Source: Lotus japonicus
Taxonomy: Eukaryota > Streptophyta > Magnoliopsida > Fabales > Fabaceae
NCBI RefSeq assembly: GCF_012489685.1
Contig: NC_080046.1
Span: 47,951,176 to 48,015,175, forward strand
Direction of reading: 5' to 3'
Length of the DNA: 64,000 nt
Shown: one piece after another, positions 58,285 through 64,000 of the stretch
How positions within the stretch are numbered: the stretch's first letter is position 1
How the letters are laid out: every line of letters begins with the position of its first letter
The notes under the pieces: model-generated
The model's database searches: none
The model's input: only the letters and a program-made list of their open reading frames with translations
What the model was told of the DNA's origin: nothing
Translations under genes and position numbers: made by a program

Positions 58285-60629
58285 AAATCAATGCTAACAT
58301 GATGGTTATTTAATATGTATAAAATATTTCAGATAAATAGTTAGTATCAATGAGTTTTTATATTCTCTTAATCTACTGAATAATTCAAAGGTCGAATTTA
58401 TTGAATTTATATTCTACTATAAAAATGTATTTAACCGGAAAAATTGGCAGATAAGTAAGTTCCTTAACCATGTTGCTAAGGGGTTCAAACATTTGTCGTG
58501 TTTATGGAAACACTTGTGGTTCTATAAATGAAATTTGGATCGGTTAGAGACTTAGAGTTATTTGTAAGTCTTCATCTCTCATTTATGCTCTCTTACAATG
58601 TCATTAAAATTATCGTCCCTTTCAAAAAATATACAGAATCTCTCATATATAAATATGAATGCATTCCTGGCATGCCATGGAGTCTCGTCCACACAATAAT
58701 GGCCCACACTCAGTGTAGTGCATGCATGAAATATCTCTGAAATCTCTTCCTATGTGGTAGAGGTAGAAGACCCAATACTTGAAGAAAACCTTCTAAACAT
58801 GCACTTGGTTGAAAGTATTTGGAAGCATCCCACTCAGATAAATGTGGTTGAGGAAGAGTCACTGTAGGATGTAATACTGTGAACCAAGCCAAGATTTTTG
58901 GCTTCTACCTTTGATTTTTGTTTTTGTTTTATTTTCCTCCATTAATCTTCTGAAAGTAAGGTATGCGGCTCAAAATTTGACTTATATCATCCTTTATTCT
59001 GCATCGTGTATATTGGAATAATTTCATTTTGTCTTATTTTACGCAACAAATTTAAATAATAGTATTTATTAAGGTTGCCTTTTAACATGGATTCTATGGG
59101 AGTGGTGCTAGTGCCACATATATGGCCCCTGAAATATTGACCATGACATGTTTTTAGCAAACTATTTCCCTTTGCACATGTAGTGTTGTATTGTTGAAAT
59201 ATTGCATCATTTCCCCCCTTTGCTTGGTCACGAGGGTCACCAGGTGGGAGAAAAGATTGTCTATAAAATATAGCTTGAGTTGCTATGACGGTTGATTTGA
59301 AGTCTTTGTTACATTTGACTTGCCTTGTAAAATTGCCTACTTTATTTTATGAGTTCTTGTATGAGGTTGATTCACTTGATTGGAATTTGGAAGGAAAAAT
59401 CTTGGAATAAGGCTTATATTGCCTACGATGATGAGTGAAGATGGAGGTAGAAACATCTTGGAACATGTCCCATATTGCCTACGAGTATTAGAAATACAAT
59501 GAATTAGAAGTGTACAATGACTATACTTTGGTCGTTATTCAGTATGCTAGTCCAGAATCTAAGAACGTTCATTCAACTCTAATTTTTGAAGTCCCTTCAG
59601 GGATATTAGTTAAGTACTTAAGCGTGTCTAGAGCATTTGACCCAAAAAAAAAAGGTGTGTCCAGAGCAATTACAATATTGTTATGCCATCTCTCACAATA
59701 TCTCAATAGCTTTGCTAGAAAAATGCAGGCATACTGTTTCCAACATCACTATTTGGAGCACTAATGTCCTCACCAAATTCTTTATACTCAACTATCACAT
59801 TGTTGATTCCATCTTTCTCTTCTCTTCCTTCATCTACTACTGCTGCCAAACCATCGTTTTCCTACATCCTACAACTCCAAGGTCAAAATAAAAATGAGGG
59901 AGTTTTACATACTTTAACTCCTCCAACACTCAGTTATACACAGATCAACATAAAGGTTTCTAAATATCCATCTCAACACCAATACTTGTTGCACACATTC
60001 ACTAATTCATCATTGACATCCTTCTAATGGTTAGGAGTTACGGCTACTACTCACCATTACCACAACGAGGTGGGAACTAACAATTTCGCTTTTTAATTTT
60101 CACGACAAAGTAGAGATTATTGACAAGGTAGAGATTATGGACCAATGTCTAATGGTTACGACTACTGTTCAATCAACATTCAACACCGCCTTCCTTACCG
60201 ATGTGCAGAGTGAGCACATCTATGTGGCAAACACCTGAAATTCAGAATCCAAGTTGTATTTAAAAAGGTAAACACAGGATTTTGACTGTTCATGGTTATG
60301 GCTGTAAATAACAGGGGAGAGTGGAGAGTGGTAGCAAGAATACAACTGCACAAGTGGCCTCAAAATTTGACTTGTTACCATTAAATATGTTTACATCAGA
60401 TGACAGTTGAACACTGTAAAGATCATGCTATATTTAGAGCATTTTTTGAAATTCTTCTATAATTGATTCTAAAGTTAAATCAATTACAGAGAAAAGCTTA
60501 TGTGAATAGATTCTGGTGTCAAAATTGATTCTGAAGAAGAAAAGCTTGCAAACATGCTATGATAAAGGTCTTACACAATGACAAATGACTCATCTCTATT
60601 TTCCTAAAACACTATCCACAATGATGCAC
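58285..60629. other. Intergenic region
   Basis: No supported gene. A 60-codon minus frame (58710-58892) reads protein-like (LSEWDASKYFQPSACLEGF) but has no recognised family or exon partners. A local duplication of TCTTGGAA...ATATTGCCTACGA occurs at about 59400 and 59456. Confidence 0.45.
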
Positions 60630-61647
60630 TCAGTGCCGGTTCTTACCAGCACCTTTTTTACCATGTTTCATCCCACCTCCTTTCATGTTCCCTGAGTTAA
60701 ACATACTGGTTCTACTAGTATCATGGTTTTTTGATGGTCCTGCTGAGTTTAACAAATGCTTCACGTCGAGTATGCCATTTCTAAAACGCCCTTCACTTGC
60801 CTTCAGACCCCTGTTCTCAGGCTTGTGCTTCCCAACTGATTTTTTATTGCTACCACCAAGCTTCCCCCCAAATCGTCCAAGAATCATATTCTAAAAGCCA
60901 GAAGTGAGACAGATAAGTATAATAACGAGATTAAGTAATGATTGGAAATTCTTGTATAATTGATTCTAAAGTCAAAATTAGTTTTAAGGAGAAGCTTGTG
61001 TAAGTAGTTTCCTAGTGCCAAAATGAATTGTGTGGAAAGAGAAGTTATAATGGGATGCTATTAACAATTACTCACCTCTTGGAGCATTTTCTGCTCCCTC
61101 TCCTTTTGCTTCTTCATCATCGGCCGTGCCACACTTAAAGGTAATCTCTGATTCTTAGGGGGCTACATATGGGAAAATGAAATTTGTGTCATCAGCATCC
61201 TGGTAAAATACTATATTTACATGATATAGAAAAGAGAACATCAAGGATAGTCCTGACCTTCCCACCAAGAGAAACAACCTTGTTATTTTCAATTTTCTTG
61301 CGCTCTTTCCATGCCATATGCGAGTAGCCTAAACAATGAATATGCAAAATCAGAAAAATCGCATCACTTAAGGTTTATCCGAAGTGTGATTAACAACAGA
61401 AAGCAAAGTGAAGGAAATACATCAATTAGCAGCTGAATCTGAACATGCTATGAGTATCTTATACTAATTTGACATCATTCAACGCATGGGAATTAACAAA
61501 AACATTCAAGGAATGGGAATTACTGAAATTTTGGACATCTTTCATGATGGACCTAATGTCCATTTGTTGTTCCAGCATGTTGGAATCTTCTTTGGGAGGT
61601 CCATGTCCGTGAGCTAGTTTCTTCTTTTTGTCGAACATCTTTCCCAT
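60630..61647 (-). CDS. Small basic nuclear-type protein, DUF4602-like
   Basis: Four minus-strand exons, 61647-61524, 61328-61258, 61162-61076 and 60890-60630, join with GT..AG junctions and in phase to 180 aa. The protein is Lys/Arg-rich throughout. N-terminus MGKMFDKKKKLAHGHGPP, middle YSHMAWKERKKIENNKVVSLGGKPPKNQRLPLSVARPMM, a charged helix MKKQKEREQKMLQE, and a Gly/Lys-rich C-terminus from MILGRFGGKLGG to GKKGAGKNRH. The middle block plus the ARPMMKKQKEREQK helix resembles the DUF4602 family (human C1orf131, nucleolar). That link is a recollection and only moderately sure; nuclear or nucleolar location is inferred from composition. It is divergent from the fragment at 62254, sharing about 600 bp of upstream DNA. 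No damage seen. Confidence 0.78.
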
Positions 61648-62253
61648 TACTGTGGATGAAGCGATAGGAAACCTTGCTACCTGTGGCTGTGTCAGTGTGT
61701 TGAATAATGGAAGAGTGCAGATAGCAACGATGGATTGAGATTGAAATTGAAATTAGGGTTTGGCACGATGGATGAGGAGTGGAAAAGGATTAGGGTTGGT
61801 TTGGCACACGATGAATCTAAATAAGGCTATAGTTTTTCTTCCCTTTTTTAAAAATCCAAATAAAATATTTTCGATTTTTTTATTTTAATTTTAAAGATCT
61901 TAGTATAATATTACTTGATCCAAGTAAATTTTAGACATGATAAATTAAAAAATATATATTTAAAACTTTACAAACATAAAGTTTTCCGATGCAGCAAAAA
62001 AAGAAACATGCATATATAAGTAGGAAGAGAAGAAGAAGTGAAAAACAATAGTGAAATACAACAAATGGTATAATATGAAAAGAGATATAAAAAGTAAAAA
62101 AAAAAAAGTGACAAGAGAGATGTCAACACAACGGATTGATTCAATTCATGTTTGTGGTAAAGTAAAATTTAAACTAATATATGGATTGGTTTTGCTTGTC
62201 GTAAAGTAAAATATAAACCATGTCAAATTATGATATGTCTTTCAAATATGCAG
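61648..62253. promoter_or_regulatory. Upstream region of the DUF4602-like gene
   Basis: AT-rich, including two AAGTAAAAT.TAAAC direct repeats at about 62160 and 62205. Should contain the promoter of the minus-strand gene; no defined motif. Confidence 0.4.
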
Positions 62254-62691
62254 GCTGATGACTTCATATTCTTGTCAGAATCAGATTATGCCTGTGTTAG
62301 AGAACATTTTCTGGTCATGGAGAAAACAATCCTGAGTATACCTCTCCCAGACCTTATGTGTCTTGTTCGGTATATCATAGTCTCTACTTCTACTCTCAAA
62401 GATAAAAAAGGTAAAATTCTTATAGCTGGTTGTATGATTTTTCAAGTGTGACTATGTTGTGGGGAATGCACTAATTAGTTGCTAAAGCTACTGTGATTTA
62501 AATACATTTAGATTTTTAATCAGTGCTGTTGTCTGACGATAAGTAATCTTTATTTATGCTGCAGGGATTGTGCCAAACTCATGAAAATATGTTGCCCCGG
62601 TCGCAATGCTGATGCTCTCAGAATCCAGCTAAATATCGTTCAATGCAGTCTGCAAGAACAGATTCAAATCTATCCCATATACAATGATTAG
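62254..62691 (+). pseudogene. Unrecognised two-exon gene fragment (last exons)
   Basis: Two exons that look genuinely coding: 62254-62369 preceded by an acceptor (ATATGCAG) and ending at a donor (CG|GTATATC), and 62565-62691 preceded by TATGCTGCAG. They join in phase to 80 residues with a natural stop: exon 1 ADDFIFLSESDYACVREH and PLPDLMCLVR, exon 2 DCAKLMKICCPGRNADALR and QEQIQIYPIYND. There is no start codon context and no earlier exons were seen between here and the divergent gene at 61647, so this is probably the orphaned 3' end of a larger gene. I do not recognise the family. A new small gene starting at an unseen upstream exon is the alternative. Confidence 0.55.
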
Positions 62692-63345
62692 TTGTTACAA
62701 TTGTCTGGTGCATTTTAGTTAGAGCACAACTTTCATGAATCTATTAGCTTCTGTTTGCATGTTCTTTCTAAAGTGTGAGATTAAAGTTTTGAATTGCTAT
62801 GCACATATTGAGGGCATTCTGCCAGTACTCAGGAATCAAGAGTAGAGTTTGATGAGATGTTTGGAATGTGAAAAGTGGTGCAAGCATCTTTACAAGTACT
62901 ACACTCATTTTCTTATAAATTGAGGTAAAAATGCATCCAAATTGCACTCAACTGGTATAAAAAACCATGCTAAATATTGTTGTCATTTTGTTCACAATAA
63001 AACTAAACTGGACAGGATTGGTTATTTTGTTATCTCAACAATATCTGGACCATTGCATGTATACTGTATTCTCTTAGCTTTCTCCCTTCCTATCTTTCCC
63101 CGACCATCTTTAGAAAATTCGCTACTTTTCTTAAGTTGCTGAGAAGCAGGGAGAAAAGTATAAGAGCAACATTGATGACATTATATCTCAAGAAATAGGC
63201 AAGGTTATTGCCTTCTAAGTTTAAATACAATCTTAATAACAGCAAAGAAAAGGGAATGGTGGAAGAGGGAGGTAATCTTTAAACTGATGTTAAATAACTG
63301 CAATCACCAGCTGGTATCTAGTATCTCTGATCCCTGGCATTGAAA
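62692..63345. other. Spacer between converging 3' ends
   Basis: No gene recognised. Probably 3' UTRs of the fragment at 62254 and of the CNX6 gene. Confidence 0.5.
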
Positions 63346-63918
63346 TTAGTCATGGCTACCTTCATTATCAACCCGAACCTTAGTCCCACAGCAGCGCTTT
63401 TTGCTATGGTCTTTAACTTCTGCCTTTTCCCCACTGCAAGCTACATCCTTGTTACCAAGCTCTGACCTCCTGTCTAGGAATTCAGAATTCTCCTTCCAAA
63501 CCTCTCCATTTGAATACACCTCCTTTTTCCAAATAGGAACTGTTGCTTTTAGCTCATCTATCAAATATTTGCATGCCTCTAGTGCATCAGCCCTGTGGAC
63601 AGATGAGACTGCAATGAAGACACTCGTTTCTCCTACAGGTACCGTGCCTAGGCGATGAGCAACAGCAATGGAATGCAGATTCCAGGATGCTCTCGCAGAT
63701 GAACAGACAGAATTGATACAACGAATCGCCATGGGAACATAAGCTTCATATATCAACTCCAAGACTGCTTTGCCTTCAAAGGTGTCGCGTGTCGTGCCTG
63801 AAAATGTAGCTATCGCACCAGCTTGCGGGGCACTGACATAATTCATATACTTGCCAACATCTATGGGATTTGGGGTTTCCAAGATTTCAACAAGATTCTT
63901 ATCATCTTCTGCAGCCAT
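63346..63918 (-). CDS. CNX6: Molybdopterin synthase large (catalytic) subunit, MoaE/MOCS2B
   Basis: Catalytic subunit of molybdopterin synthase, which uses sulfur from the small subunit (CNX7/MoaD) to convert cyclic pyranopterin monophosphate into molybdopterin in the cytosol; needed by nitrate reductase, xanthine dehydrogenase and aldehyde oxidase. Intronless, 190 aa. MoaE motifs in order: GAIATFSGTTRD, LIYEAYVPMA, HRLGTVPVGETSVFIAVSSVHR, ADALEACKYLIDELKATVPIWKKE (the catalytic-lysine region) and a following EVWKEN. The first about 25 residues and the last about 40 (EKAEVKDHSKKRCCG...) extend beyond bacterial MoaE, as in plant homologs. Start MAAEDD at 63918 is the first in-frame ATG. It looks intact. 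Confidence 0.95.
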   Translation of the reverse strand: MAAEDDKNLVEILETPNPIDVGKYMNYVSAPQAGAIATFSGTTRDTFEGKAVLELIYEAYVPMAIRCINSVCSSARASWNLHSIAVAHRLGTVPVGETSVFIAVSSVHRADALEACKYLIDELKATVPIWKKEVYSNGEVWKENSEFLDRRSELGNKDVACSGEKAEVKDHSKKRCCGTKVRVDNEGSHD

Positions 63919-64000
63919 TTTCTGCCAGATGTTCAGATAATATGCTGATGGAACAAAAATCTGGTGTTATCAGAGCTTTTTCTTCCCTCAAAGATTAAAT
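63919..64000. promoter_or_regulatory. CNX6 upstream sequence at window edge
   Basis: Only 82 bp of leader/promoter are inside the window; no motif can be assigned. Confidence 0.35.

Overview
The window is nuclear DNA from a flowering plant. The evidence is intron-containing genes with GT..AG junctions, AT-rich spacers, plant-type MTERF, GARP, MYB-SHAQKYF, membrin, TLC4 and CNX6 genes, and dense nested plant transposons. A legume is my best guess from the protein flavour, but I cannot prove it. No CRISPR array, operon or canonical tRNA gene was seen.

Layout. 1-5669 (+): 3' half of a DEAH-box RNA helicase, frameshifted and with a damaged motif VI; one intron holds a pol-deleted Copia retrotransposon. 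7005-9749 (-): membrin (Golgi Qb-SNARE), four exons, one base missing in exon 1; intron 1 holds a SINE and a hAT MITE. 9.9-12.7 kb: LINE/RNase H remnants, one split by a CACTA-type element. 14.8-15.4 kb: one Stowaway MITE inside another. 16266-17487: a Mutator-like element carrying a plastid 16S rRNA fragment. 18874-22274 (+): GARP transcription factor. 22896-23731: hAT-like element with an internal tRNA-like block. 25419-28476 (-): eight-exon TLC-domain membrane protein. 32364-33509 and 36987-38201 (-): two mTERF paralogs. 38533-40386 (-): decayed two-repeat MYB gene with a Q-rich tail. 41316-55085: a 13.8-kb Mutator-like element encoding a FAR1-type transposase fused to an OTU cysteine-protease domain, with an opposed plant-mobile-domain (PMD) reading frame; a 6.9-kb gag-only LTR retrotransposon with a palindromic left end has inserted into the OTU domain. 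55552-56516 (-): C-terminal third of glucose-6-phosphate dehydrogenase. 60630-61647 (-): small DUF4602-like basic protein. 62254-62691 (+): unrecognised two-exon fragment. 63346-63918 (-): molybdopterin synthase large subunit (CNX6/MoaE).

The housekeeping genes are functionally unrelated, as is normal for a plant chromosome. The most notable material is in the mobile DNA: the OTU-transposase/PMD element, the LTR insertion whose two outer ends are both U5 ends, and the plastid rRNA fragment between Mutator termini. Several genes (helicase, membrin, MYB, G6PD) are broken or truncated; the membrin lesion is a single homopolymer base and could be a sequencing error. Exon boundaries were derived by hand from splice consensus and reading-frame continuity.
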